DNA of 64,000 bases from Bolinopsis microptera. Taxonomy: Eukaryota; Ctenophora; Tentaculata; Lobata; Bolinopsidae. Below are positions 26,401-39,300 of this stretch, one piece after another (within the stretch, counting starts at the first letter, position 1; each line of letters begins with the position of its first letter). A model generated the notes under the pieces. The model saw only the letters and a list, made by a program, of their open reading frames with translations. It had not been told where the DNA came from and did not search any database. The stretch is taken from assembly GCF_026151205.1 (NCBI RefSeq), contig NC_087073.1, positions 8,037,411-8,101,410 on the forward strand, written 5' to 3'. The position numbers and the translations under genes are program-made.

Positions 26401-29400
26401 AAATAATTTAAACTAAAAAACTCCTAGGAAGAAAACAATGAAACTTATGTGTGAAAAGTACCTGGACATTCAAATAATGTGCAAGGTTGAGTTTGAGACG
26501 CTTCCCCAAAACAATCTGCACCACCATTAGATGGAGCAGGGTCAGTACAAGTCCTTGTTCTGGTTTGTGCACCTTCTCCACAAGAAACTGAGCATTCAGA
26601 CCATTCTCCAAAATCAGTGTATCCGCCGTCGACTATATTTGAAGAATTTTATCATCATCTTGTTATACTTGAATCAAAAACATATGGACCTCCAGTTACA
26701 AAATATTTGGAATCCTGGCTTGTCTCAACAATTCCTGCAATTTCAATCAAATCTTGGATTGAAACCCGAGAATGTATTTATGATTAAGAAACTAAGATAG
26801 ACTCACCAACTCCTTCGCATTGTAGAAACACATCTTCTCCGTGACTACAATCGTCAACGAATGCAAACGAACATGAGCTCCATTCACCACTGCTGCAGGC
26901 AACATCGTCTAGAGTTATTTCGAGCCCCGCTTGAATGGCCCAGTTGTCACCGAATGACCAGCTCATTTGATTGAAGTGTCCCATTTCTTTACAAATAGCA
27001 TCAGCCGAGTTATCATCGAAACTATCGTCACAAACTGTTCCTCCATTGCTGAGCAGTAACCCTAGAACTCCAGCACCGACGGCTTCACCATTTTCATCTA
27101 CCAGACTTAACACTGAAAGTTTGATTAGTGTTACTTTAAATGAAATTATAAAAATAACTCTGATAACAAGTAATAATTAAAATCAACTTTCTTAAGCAAC
27201 TGAAAAAGCTTTTAAGTTATTTCAGCTTAAAAACTAAAAGAGCTTAAAAACTAAAAGAACTTCTTGGATGCCGGCAATGAAATCTATGTGTGAAAGGTAC
27301 TTTAACCTGGACATTCATTGAGTGTGCAAGGTTGAGTCTGAACCGCTTCCCCAACACAATCTGCACCACCATTTACCGGAGCAGGGTTAGTACAAGTCCT
27401 TGTTCTGGTTTGTTCACCTTCTCCACAATAAACTGAACATTCAGACCAATCTGGGTCTGTGTAACCACCGTCGACTAGATTTAAAAGATGTTATTATTAT
27501 CTTGATATACTTGAATCAAAAACTCATGGACCGCCAGTAACCAGATCTTTGGAATCCTGGCTTGTCTCAACGATTCCAGAAAATATGAACCAAATCTTAG
27601 AATGAAACGAGAACAAGTATTCATGATCAAGAAACTAAGATAGACTCACCAACTCCTTCGCATTGTAGAAACACATCCTCTCCGTGACTACAATCGTCAA
27701 CGAATGCAAACGAACATGAGCTCCATTCACCACTGCTGCAGGCAACATCGTCTAGAGTTATTTCGAGCCCCGCTTGAATGGCCCAGTTGTCACCGAATGA
27801 CCAGCTCATTTGATTGAAGTGTCCCATTTCTTTACAAATAGCATCAGCTGAGTTATCATCGAAACTATCGTCACAAACTGTTCCTCCATTGCTGAGCAGT
27901 AACCCTAGAACTCCAGCACCGACGGCTTCACCATTTTCATCTACCAGACTTAACACTGAAAGTTTGATTAGTGTTACTTTAAATGAAATTATAAAAATAA
28001 CTCTGATAACAAGTAATAATTAAAATCAACTTTCTTAAGCAACTGAAAAAGCTTTTAAGTTATTTCAGCTTAAAAACTAAAAGAGCTTAAAAACTAAAAG
28101 AACTTCTTGGATGCCGGCAATGAAATCTATGTGTGAAAGGTACTTTAACCTGGACATTCATTGAGTGTGCAAGGTTGAGTCTGAACCGCTTCCCCAACAC
28201 AATCTGCACCACCATTTACCGGAGCAGGGTTAGTACAAGTCCTTGTTCTGGTTTGTTCACCTTCTCCACAATAAACTGAACATTCAGACCAATCTGGGTC
28301 TGTGTAACCACCGTCGACTAGATTTAAAAGATGTTATTATTATCTTGATATACTTGAATCAAAAACTCATGGACCGCCAGTAACCAGATCTTTGGAATCC
28401 TGGCTTGTCTCAACAATCCCTGTAATTTGAACCAAATCTTGGATTGAAACCCGAGAAAGTATTCATGATCAAGAAACTAAGATAGACTCACCAACTCCTT
28501 CGCATTGTAGAAACACATCTTCTCCGTGACTACAATCGTCAACGAATGCAAACGAACATGAGCTCCATTCACCACTGCTACAAGCAACATCATCTAGAGT
28601 TATTTCGAGCCCCGCTTGAATGGCCCAGTTGTCACCGAAAGACCAGCTAATTTGATTGAAGTGTCCCATTTCTTTACAAATAGCATCAGCTGAGTTATCA
28701 TCGAAACTATCGTCACAAACTGTTCCTCCATTGCTGAGCAGTAACCCTAGAACTCCAGCACCGACGGCATCACCATTTTCATCTACCAGACTTAACACTG
28801 AAAGTTTGATTAGTGTTACTTTAAATAAAGTTATAAAAATAACTCTAACAACAAGTTATGATCAAAATCAACTTTCTTCAGCGTTCAAAACAACTTAATC
28901 TAAAAAACTCCTTGGATGAAAACAATGAAACTTATGTGTGAAAAGTAATTTAACCTGGACATTCAAATAGTGTGCAAGGTTGAGTTTGAGACGCCTCCCC
29001 AACACAATCTGCACCACCATTAGATGGAGCAGGGTCAGTACAAGTCCTTGTTCTGGTCTGTGCACCTTCTCCACACGAAACTGAGCATTCAGACCATTCT
29101 CCAAAATCAGTGTATCCGCCGTCGACTAGATTTGAAGAATTTTATCATTATCTTGGTATAGTTGATTCCAAAAACACATCGACCTCCAGTTTCAAAATAT
29201 TTGGAATCCTGGCTTGTCTGAACAATTCCTGCAATTTGAACCAAATCTTGGATTGAAACCCGAGAAAATATTCATAATCAAGAAACTAAGATAGACTCAC
29301 CAACTCCTTCACATTGTAGAAACACATCTTCTCCGTGACTACAATCGTCAACCAATGAAAACGAACATAAGCTCCAATCACCACCGCTACAGGCAACATC

Positions 29401-29606
29401 GTCTAGAGTTATTTCGAGCCCCGCTTGAATGGCCCAGTTGTCACCGGATGACCAGCTCATTTGATTGAAGTGTCCCATTTCTTTACAAATAGCATCAGCT
29501 GAGTTATCATCGAAACTATCGTCACAAACTGTTCCTCCATTGCTGAGCAGCAACCCTATAACTCCAGCACCGACGGTTTCACCATTTTCATCTACCAAAC
29601 TGAACC
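23481..29606 (-). repeat. Tandem array of SRCR-TSP1 exon pairs, ~843-bp unit
   Basis: Eight SRCR exons recur at spacings of 842, 843, 843, 802, 843, 842 and 809 bases, with introns and TSP1 exons included in the unit. Five SRCR exons (24319, 25162, 26005, 26807, 27650) encode the same residues. Two TSP1 types occur: a YTDPDWSECSVYCG type in the 843-bp units and a YTDFGEWSECSVSCG type at 26462 and 28955. This pattern implies recent unequal crossing-over or gene conversion. Confidence 0.93.
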
Positions 29607-31601
29607 CTGCGAGATGGATTAATTTTATGAAAGAAATAGAAGTAATACTAGCACTCTAGCAGTTAAACTATCATAGTACCATGATAGCGCTGGCATGTGC
29701 GACGGTCCAATTTGTAGCTCCCTACGGTAACACTTCGAGCTGATACCTTTTTCTGAGGCGCCAGACACCGAATCGAAGGATCATGCTTCAACCGTTGTTC
29801 GGTATGCCACCACCCCGATCAAATCTTTCCGATAACCTTTAAAATTATACTCAAGCTTAAGTAATATGGTGTCATTATCTTATTATGAACTCATGATGAA
29901 CTCATACATTCTACCTGAGGCTGAATCCCTTAAAATATTTAGCAGACCCCTTCTTTCATCAAAATCCCGCAAGAAGACCTGTACCGAATATGAAAACAAT
30001 ATTTTTAAGGGCGATGGCTTTTTTTAAAGATTGGAGTTTTAGTGCTCTTCTTGATCAATTTATGTTAAATTCCTGTATTGATTCCTGTGCGGCAATGTTT
30101 TTTAGCAGTTCGTTATTAACCTCAAATGTAAAATAACTTATTCCACTTGATTTATTAATTTAATGTTAATTCGAAAGTTCTGATAATCAGTATTGGCATC
30201 CAATATGCTACTCCCAATTACTCGAACTACCTTTGAATATGGCCGGTTACATAAAAAGTAATCTCACCATGGCAGGATTGTTGGTTGCATCTCCTTGTCT
30301 CCTCATCTTCCCCCTCACATTCATTTCCTCCGTTCGCTGGAATGGGATTTGTACAGGTCTTACTCCTGCTTTGAGAACCTCCTCCACATTCAGCAGAACA
30401 AACCGACCACTCTCCAAAGTTACTCCATCCACCGTCGACTGTTAACAGATCCTTGTTTGTAAATTTAGAAACCACTGTCATTTGCTGTGCGGCAAGGACA
30501 AATCACAAAAGTAGATCGTGGGTTTAAGGTTAGTATTTTTTTTATAATTTTCATACATTGTTCTGTACCATAAAAGTCATAATACCCAACGTGTAAAAAA
30601 ACACATCCATTTGATTTATTCACTTAATATTAATTCAAAACGTCCTCATAATCAGAATGTGCATATAATATGCTACCACCGACTACTCGAACTATGGCTG
30701 GGTACATAAATAGTACTCTGACCTGGGCAGGGATCAGGGTTGCAAGTCCTCGACTCCTCATTTCCCCCCTCACATTCTTGTCCTCCGTTCGCTGGAATGG
30801 GGTTTGTACAGGTCTTACTCCTGCTTTGAGAACCGCCTCCACATTCAGCAGAACAAACCGACCACTCTCCCAAGTCACTCCATCCACCGTCGACTGTTAA
30901 CAAATCCTTGTTTGTAAATTTAGAAACCACTGTCATTTGCTGTGCGGCAAGGACAAATCACAAAAGTAAATTGTGAGTTTAAGGTAAGTATTTTAATTTT
31001 AATTTTCATACATTGTTCTGTACCATAAAAGTCATAATACCCAACGTGTAAAAACACATCCTTTTGATTTATTCACTTAATATTAATTCAAAACGTCCTC
31101 ATAATCAGAATGTGCATCTAAAATGCTACCACCAACTACTCGAACTACCTTAATATATGGCTGGTTACATACAAAGTACTCTGGCCGACCTGGGCAGGGA
31201 TCAGGGTTGCAAGTCCTCGACTCCTCATCTTCCCCCTCGCATTCTTGTCCTCCGTTCGCTGGACTGGGGTTTGTACAGGTCTTACTCCTCATTTGAGACC
31301 CTCCTCCACATTCAGCAGAACAGACCGACCACTCTCCAAAGTCACTCCATCCACCGTCAACTGTTGGAATATCAACTTTACAAGTGTAGTCACATTTCTT
31401 CAATATCTTCTCCACCTTCGCACACTTCTTCGTCTGCCTTCTCTTCAATTTGCCCTCTCCTGTAGCAGAACAGCCCTCTATTGTAGATTTGAAGCCACTG
31501 GCAAGGCATTTATCAAACTGTTTAACTTTTTTCCCTTTGCATTTTGCATCCACAACTGTCAAAATGAAAAGAGCTGCTGCGGCTAGCACAAGAGTTCGCA
31601 T
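23481..31601 (-). CDS. Secreted SRCR/TSP1 mosaic protein
   Basis: The start at 31601 gives a signal peptide (RTLVLAAAALFILTVVDA) and a Lys/Cys-rich domain, followed without an intron by a first TSP1 (exon 31190-31601). Further TSP1 exons are 30723-30893 and 30268-30438. SRCR exons are 29301-29606, 28492-28797, 27650-27955, 26807-27112, 26005-26310, 25162-25467, 24319-24624 and the terminal 23481-23782. The alternating TSP1 exons are 28955-29125, 28150-28317, 27307-27474, 26462-26632, 25662-25829, 24819-24986 and 23977-24144. The total is about 1,460 residues. Each SRCR shows GGTVCDDSFDD and six cysteines; the TSP1s show WSxC-type starts and RTCTNPxP. Internal exons begin and end in phase 1. 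Such proteins act outside cells in adhesion, matrix or pattern recognition; the exact role is unknown. No membrane anchor is seen, as the last SRCR ends directly at the stop codon. Confidence 0.88.
30268..31345 (-). repeat. Tandem duplication of TSP1 exon units, ~455-bp period
   Basis: Three TSP1 modules start at 31345, 30893 and 30438, about 455 bases apart. Their flanking introns share long matches such as GTTCTGTACCATAAAAGTCA. The duplication includes intron sequence, so it arose at DNA level. The stretch 29607-30267 is intron without a recognised feature. Confidence 0.8.
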
Positions 31602-32443
31602 TTTATCAAAGGTTCGGAGGATTATAATAAAAATAAATGGTGAGGTTCGTTCTAACAAGCTTAATAATAAGCCATCATGGAAGTGTGTGCCTTTGCAAAT
31701 GTACTCACAACTTAGTTTTGAATTGGTTTAAGAAAAGGAACTATTGGTTAGATCACCAAACTTGACCACACGAGAAGCAGTGTGCTCAATGGTCATTCAC
31801 CTTAGTCCTGAGATGCACCTTACTGGATCAAGTGTCAGGTTTATAAACTGTAACGATTTCACACTTCACACTTCACAGTATATAACAGTCACTGTAACAT
31901 ACTGTAACGACGTTACATGACAGTATATAACAGCCACTGTGCAAATCCAGGATACATAACATGAAGACTTTGTTGTAACTTTGTATGAAAAGCATTAATA
32001 CTGTAACGACGACTGATCTCAGACATACCGTGTATAACGGTAGTGAGTTCCAGAACTGGTTAGAGTTATATTTCGCGTCCGACACAGCGTCTGATTACTA
32101 AAGACAACAACCATGGGCGACTGATAAATAATTAATGAATAAAGTCATTTTTAAATTGCTGTCCAGAAAGAGAAATTTGAAGTGATGTGGAATGTGGATG
32201 TTGATAGTGATTACGTTATTGCATGCGGAGGCGGAGAACCACCGGGACAGAGTAGTCTATAGATTGTTTAATGTTTAGTGGGGAAGAATATCGGATGTTG
32301 AGCAGGTGCGAATCTATGATTTGACTTGTCTCCCTTCGGTTACGTTTGCTGCCTGCAAACGATCATTTGACAGTGACAGCCAAATTGTTTTATTCCGCAC
32401 AATTATTGTAAACGAGATTTTCGTCTCTCCCTGTAAATTTAGA

Positions 32444-33210
32444 GCGAATGATGATCCAAACTCGCGATCAACATCAAAAAGTCATAGATTATGCGCATAA
32501 AATACCATTAAAAATCCATAGGTCATTTCCATAGTAAAATAGTTTAAACTTACTTGGCGACACTCCAAATAGTTATGCAATATGTAACAGCAGCGGTGAC
32601 GCCCCCTCCAGAATCTAACATATGCATTATGCACTGCCTACTAGGTCCAATCCTTTAGTCTCACAGACGAATCCAATAATTCAAGCGAAGTAAAAGTTTC
32701 GAACACGTACTATTTCCATGAGTATGACAACTAAAAAGAGTAAATATTTAAAATATTCCATGACACGTGCAGCATCCATGGCATGGGTGGACATAAGACA
32801 AGAAAAAATCAACATCAAACAAGGGCAATACTAATTTGAACAGATTGGTATGCGTAACAATAATACTTGGTTCGCTTATATATTCTATAAAAATAGCAAT
32901 AATTTGGGGTAATTTTATACAGTTTATTATATATTGTTTATTATATATTATGCAAAGTGAAGATAAAAACAGCAGCTTGATAAAACAACATACCTTAACA
33001 TGCGAATGATGTTGCCCAATAACGTTCTAAACTCGAATCAACATCAAAAAGTTATAGATCATGGGCATAAAATACCATTAAAAATCCACAAGTCAATGAA
33101 CAATGAACTTTGCGAAAATATTCCCCGTGTTAAACTGTGTTACTTGGCGACACTCCAAATAGTAACAATTTATAACAGTATTACTATTGGCCTCGCCCCC
33201 TCCAGAAATT
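32444..33210. repeat. Pair of diverged direct repeats
   Basis: Blocks near 32460-32620 and 33030-33210 share ATCAACATCAAAAAGT, AAAATACCATTAAAAATCCA and CTTGGCGACACTCCAAATAG in the same order and strand. They flank about 400 bases without coding signal. A repeat family is likely. The remainder of 31602-33359 contains nothing that I recognise except palindromic GTAACGACGTTAC-type sequence near 31905. Confidence 0.6.
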
Positions 33211-33368
33211 TGTTGAAAATTTGATTTGAAGTAACATTCCGGGTCCGCACAGTTTGATCTCTAGTCATGAACGCATGTCTCGAGATCGGATGCCTGGTAA
33301 AAAGTCTACATGCCGCGCCCAGGCCGGGGATCACAGGGTCCAAATTGGACTCCAATGGCATGAGGTGC

Positions 33369-34897
33369 TAGGGCCTGTCGCGATATCATGGATCGCTTAG
33401 GTTCCACCAGGATCTGGTAGTCCTCATAATTCTGCGGCCTGTATGTATCGTCATCTTGCACAACTCCTTAAGAATCTTGTGAGTTTGGCATTTGAAAATT
33501 TGCAGCCTTCCAGACATTGATTGGGTCAACGAGGTGTTGTACGTCACCTCAAGATCGGGTGACAGGGGGCCGGGCTGACTAGGCCAGAACCCAATTGATT
33601 GGGTCTGAGGTCACGTGATTATGAGCCTGAGGTCACATGATTAAGACGTCACCAGAGCTTGTTCTCCGAGCTCAAGCTACTTGATCAGGCCTTATATGGA
33701 ATAATGTAGTATATCGCGTGTAATTGGATCCAATTATAGGAGCTGGGCAATTATCGCAGCATATTGATCTAGTTTCACCTACTGAAACCCAGCATGCAGC
33801 TGGGCCAGAGATATTAGAATAGAAGGATTATTTGTTAATGAAAATCGAAGTGAAAATCATGTAACCCTATATTTTCGAGGACGCTGAACACAATAAAACT
33901 GGTTGTAATTATCATACTTCAGGGCAAATTGATTTAAAATGCACTTGAAAGTCATGTATGTTATTATAAGCTAATTGCCTGAGCGGCTTATCGGGTGGCA
34001 CCGGTCTCTCTGCCGAATCTTAGTTATTTTAAACAACGACGCCACTAGGTCTCAGCCAATGAGCGGGCTTATTAAGGAAATATCTCGAGTTGAAAAGACT
34101 AAAGAAATTTTTCCAAATATTTGCTAAAGATCGACCAATACGGATATCAACCAATATCGAAAAGTACTACCAAGCTTGAGCGAGCATGCTGTCTCTTTTA
34201 CACAAAAACTCAGTTACAGTCTTGAACGGTGCGAGAGTCTTGGTAATGTCTTTAGCTAAGTCAGTCTCTCCTGCTCCAGTTTTTGATTGCCTAGCTCCAA
34301 TTAGTCATCTAAAATTCCGTGTACTACATCAGTTATCTGGGTTTATCTCTCCAACATACTGCACAGCGAGCTCCAACGGGTTTTGTAGTCTCGTTGCAGT
34401 CTGAGTTTTCACTTCGATTTTCATTAACAAATAATCCTTCTTTTTTTAAATCTCTGGCCCAGCTGCATGCTGAGTTTCAGAATGTGATACCAGATCAATA
34501 TGCTGCGATAATTGCGCAGATCCTATAATTGGATCCAATTACACGCGATACACTATATTATTCCATATAAGGCCTGATCAAGTAGCTTGAGCTCGGAGAA
34601 CATGCTCGCTCTGGTGACGTCTTAATCATGTGACCTCAGGCTCATAATCACGTGACCTCAGACCCAATCAATTGGGTTCTGGCCTGGTCAGCCCGGCCCC
34701 CTGTCATCCGATCTTGAGGTGACGTACGACACCTCGTTGACCCAATCAATGTCTGGAAGGCTAAAAATTGTCACATGCCAAACTCACAATATTCTTAAAG
34801 AGTTGTGCGAGATGACGATACATAGAGGCCGCAAAATTATGAGGAATACCAGATCCTGGTGGAACCTAAGCGATCCATGACATCACGACAGGCCCTA
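33369..34897. mobile_element. Mutator-like foldback element with 9-bp target duplication
   Basis: The arms 33369-33856 and 34406-34897 are inverted copies with scattered mismatches, beginning TAGGGCCTGTCG and ending CGACAGGCCCTA. ATGAGGTGC flanks the element on both sides (33360-33368 and 34898-34906). Long TIRs of about 490 bp with a 9-bp duplication fit the Mutator superfamily. The 549-bp centre has no transposase, so the element is non-autonomous. The lower arm identity shows that it is older than the foldback element in NBAS. Confidence 0.88.
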
Positions 34898-34993
34898 ATG
34901 AGGTGCACAAAATCAGAAATTTTAAAACTTTTCAGTACAATTTCAATGCTCCCTTTTGCCAGTCGGTTCCGGTCTGCACTAGCAAACTATAAT

Positions 34994-35101
34994 ACGTGTC
35001 GAGCTAGAGTACGTGTCGAGCTAGAGTACGTGTCGAGCTAGAGTACGTGTCGAGCTAGAGTACGTGTCGAGCTAGAGTACGTGTCGAGCTAGAGTACGTG
35101 T
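34994..35101. repeat. Minisatellite, 17-bp unit, about six copies
   Basis: The unit ACGTGTCGAGCTAGAGT repeats about 6.3 times with almost no variation. Related single units (GTCGAACTAGAGTGCG) appear at 53510-53620. Confidence 0.92.
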
Positions 35102-35548
35102 GCACCCCATGACGCGGCTCCTCCTTGATCTCAGAATAGTCTAGACATAAGACAATTGTGCTGACAATAACAATGGAGTTTGAGGTCAGCTAAACGCCAA
35201 CTTGTAGTGATTAATTGTCTCGATCAGCTCCCATTAAGATTACATTCACACGATATATTATAGTTTAACAGCATCTGATAAATGGAAAACAAACGAACGA
35301 ATAGACTTCAAGTTCATAAAGTTGGTCAAGGATCGTCGCTTGAGATTGTAAATTTTAAAACTTTTAGGAAAATGTTAAATTCTCAAACATTTACTGAGAG
35401 GTTGGAAATTTCAAAACTTTTTAGATATATATTATAACTATCATCATTTTATTTCGGGTAATCAACTAACATGTTGGGTCCTTTAGTTAGGATGTCAGGG
35501 CAGAATAAGATGACTCAAGATCTGATTTACTTCGGATTTCAAGGTATA

Positions 35549-35936
35549 ACAGCGAGCGTGCTAAATCACTTTAGTTCTATACTGCTACAGTCAATCTTCG
35601 AGATTTTTCTGAAAGGGTCCCCGACAGTTGAGACCAACTAGAATCGATGTATTTTCGTACGCTGATTCCGAATCACCCCTATGACATATAGGGTTAAAAT
35701 ACTCCCCTGGCGAGATGTTGACGAAAAACTGTCTCAATCACGTGATATGACCATATAAGGAAGTTGGTATAATTTCTCGTTAGGGTTAGGGTTTCAGCAT
35801 ATGATTTTGTTAGAGATTGGGTTAGGATTGGGATCAGATTAGAGGGCTATGATTTCGAATAGTCATTCAGGGCCACCAAGAGAACGTGTTTGAAAAGTCA
35901 CTTGACAGTCGAGCGTAGAGTGATTAATCATCATCC
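35549..35936. repeat. Dispersed repeat with TTAGGG-like blocks, copy 2
   Basis: It is collinear with 22241-22636, including GGACGCTGATTCCGAATCAC-like and GTTAGGGTTAGGGTTTCAG segments, with small indels. The ends match those of copy 1 exactly. From 35937 to 36308 I see no gene. Confidence 0.75.
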
Positions 35937-36308
35937 GTATAATAGCAGGTTCAGTACCATATTATTGCCAAATCAAATAAATAATTGGTTTTAAGTACTA
36001 CATTTTCCGGCAAACCCGATTTTATCTCAACAAGAGAATATTCTGTAAATCAAACCATCAATCAAAATAATTCATTTGCAATCATATTATCCATGAACTA
36101 TTAACAGCTCTTAGTTTTTATAAACATTAAATCAGTACGCATAGTCAATACGTGTAGCTATTCATAGTGGAATGCGAAGGCACAATCATTAAGTCATACG
36201 GTAATCTAAGTTGCAAATGCCACATATTAATCGGTAGCAGTTCATCTATGACCTTTAAAACAGTAAGTTTATATCCAAACGACAACTGTAACGGTAACAA
36301 GTATGTGG

Positions 36309-39300
36309 TTACACGGTCAGACTTTTCGTAAGACTTTTCGTGTCTTCCTCCTCCTCAGGACAAATCAGGTCAGGATTGACACGTGGCATCAACTGAACAG
36401 TACCGGAGCCGAACACTGTCTCAGTCATCTGTACAGCGACTACTGGATAGAGGAGGAAACAGCAGAAGAAGTCCTCCACAGGGTTTCCTATGATGCCTTT
36501 ATCAAGTCGAACTGAGACTCGCACGCTGGAGACGAGCGAGACGAAGAAGAAATAGAAGACGAGAGAGAGGGCCAGCATTCCTGTCACCTGAAATGAACGT
36601 GAATAAGGACCTATAAGCTGATTATGAAGATACAGGGGACAATAATATGACAAATGTACATTCTTTGAACTCAAATTGTGAATAATATCATATCTTAACG
36701 TTGTAGAAATAACTTTTGATTGTTACCTCAGTAGTGTACTCAGCGAGAAGCAGAATAATGAATCCTAGCCAGGTTACCACAGTAACGCAGCACATCAGTA
36801 CCCCAGAGTACTTCGCTCCACTGTCTAATTCCACCATTACTCGGTACAGTGTCACCGGACTGGGGTGGTTCATTTATAATTTAAAGTCATGCACCATTTT
36901 TTTAAATCATTAATTTTCGTTGTTGATGATATATCAACATTAATTAAAGTTAATTCTTACATTCACTAATTACCGCTTGAAGCTTAAATTAAAATTTAAG
37001 AATACACAATTTTTTTAAATATTGGAAAGAGGAGTCTCCAACACTCACGTCAAAACTATTTCCTTGATTATATCCAACCACAGCCTCGGTTTTATAGAAG
37101 TGAAGGGGTCGAGTACAGTGAACGCGAAGTCAGGTCCGAACGGGTCGATATCTCCAAGCTCCATTGCCAGAGCTCTCCACAATGAAACACACATGAAACA
37201 AAGGAGGATAGTGTAGGGCAGTCCCGTGATAACACTCGCCGTCTGAGGAGTAGACCGGGTTAGAGAACCTTTCTCTGCCTACATTCCAAAATAATCTAAA
37301 TGTAGTACTAGTCAAGAAAATGATGATATGTTACTGTCCTAAGTTATTGTCCTTAAGTTCCAACCCAAGTGTAGGTTACAGTTGGAGTCTGAGTAGTTGA
37401 GATGTATAAGTTATACCTGGAGAGCTTTTAGAGAATCAGTTCCGCCAGCAGCTAGTAGAGCAGTAGCAGTAGCACCCTCAACCAGGGCCCAGAACAAACG
37501 CTGTAACACTGGAGGTTCCTGAACAAAACTATTTATAACACACGAGGAACACGTTCTGAGAAACACGTGCAAAGTTCGACTATGCGGCACGTTTGTTTGC
37601 ATATTGAGTTTTGGAAACGTTCGGTCATGTCATTAATATCAGCTAATCAGACATCATGGCATCATCTGAAAAACTTTACTGGTGATCAAGTACAAAAAAA
37701 AAGACTAACCTGGTCACCATTAGCGGAAATGATATCGATGATAAGACTGCCAGAATCGGAGCTAGTGACGAAGTAGAGGACGATGGCGAACATACTGAAC
37801 CCAGAAAGAAAGGGGCCCACGTCTCCAAACGAGTACATCAGGGCGAACCACATGTCATCAATACCAAAACAGGACAACCTGCGTAAGGTAAGCTGGTAAA
37901 TTCTAAACAGCGGGTATTTCGGAAAAGTGGAGGGTTTGTCAATGTATAATATATCAACAATTAATATACATTTCGATATGATTCGAACAAATTGAAACAA
38001 TCAAAATGGCGGGCAAACGATCCGTTTCATGATATGTACAAAACAATGCCAATATCTTGATCTAATGCAAACGACAAACCCGACATTTACCTGGTTTCAG
38101 CGTAATCGTGAGACGTTTGTCCGAATCTTCCCCGCGTCGCAATCAGGGTCTCTGAAAAGGACAAATGTTAAAAGAAATAGAAAATATTAATGTAGTGTTG
38201 TTAAATGAAGTCTTTGGTGGTGGTAATTTGGCCTGTATGCCAATTATATTTACAATAAAATCTAAGGGATGAAATTGTTCAATGATCCAAGAAACAGACT
38301 TTATCCTAGAACATGAAGAGTAAATGCTACTTTTAAATTGTTACACTTAAACGTTATCTCATTGGCTACTGCCTAGTGCCTACTGGTATCTCTACATGCC
38401 AACCAGACAGGGGGGGGGGGGTAAATGTTGGGTAAAATATCCGAATCTCCCCCGGCCAAGTGCACGATTTATTATCATTAGTTATTCAGTATCATTATAA
38501 CAAAATAAGTTCTTAGTTTAGAATTGTATTTGTACGAGGATAGTATAATGTGCGTGATAGAAGTGTACGAGGGTATACCTTATCGGACCTTATTTGGACG
38601 GACATTACTTGAACGCTGGAGGTCCTAGCGTTCATCTTAATGTCCGTTCAAATAAAGTCCGTTCAATTTATGTCCGTCCAAGTTAAAGTCCGTTGAAATT
38701 TTTTCAAAAATGTTTCCATTTCGAACTTTTTGTCCAGAATATGACAACTTTGAGAACTTTATTGTGCCGTAAGTTAACGATGGAAAGGTTCTCCTTGGTC
38801 TGCCGGAGGCACAGAAAACTCTACTAGTATATGATATTTTCAAGGGTCACTTGGCGGAAAAAAGTCAACGAAATTATGGCACTCAACAACATAGTTCATG
38901 AACTAGTCCCCGCCAACATGACAAACTTGTTCCAGCCTCTAGATATTACGGTAAATCGTGTTTCCAAGGACATTGTCCGACGTTGTTATAGTTCATATTA
39001 CTCGGGGGCGGTCATGAAACAGTGCTAGGAAAGCTCCACGTGATGTTAAGGTTAACCTAAGTTGTCTAAGATAAAACCACTTCACGCCGAATGGCTTGTA
39101 AACGTTAACACTGAAATGCAGGACCGGGGTAGTTTGATAAAAAAGGTTTCCATAAAGCTAGAAATCACTGATGCTTTAAGCATGGACTATTTCATGCACG
39201 AAAACCCATTTGATGAAGATATGTGATATTAGACACTGATCATGTACACATATCTTAACATTTTTACTGCTCAATGACTGCTTTTCTTACTTACTGTATA

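Noticed and set aside
24483..28898. Recurrent plus-strand frames of 69-80 codons
   Set aside because: They are antisense to the SRCR exons and recur only because the array recurs.
23481..29606. CRISPR-like repeat array
   Set aside because: The repeats are long, contain exons with conserved domains and phases, and the genome is eukaryotic.
31450..31731. Plus-strand frames opposite the first SRCR/TSP1 exon
   Set aside because: They are antisense to a well-supported signal peptide and Cys-rich domain.
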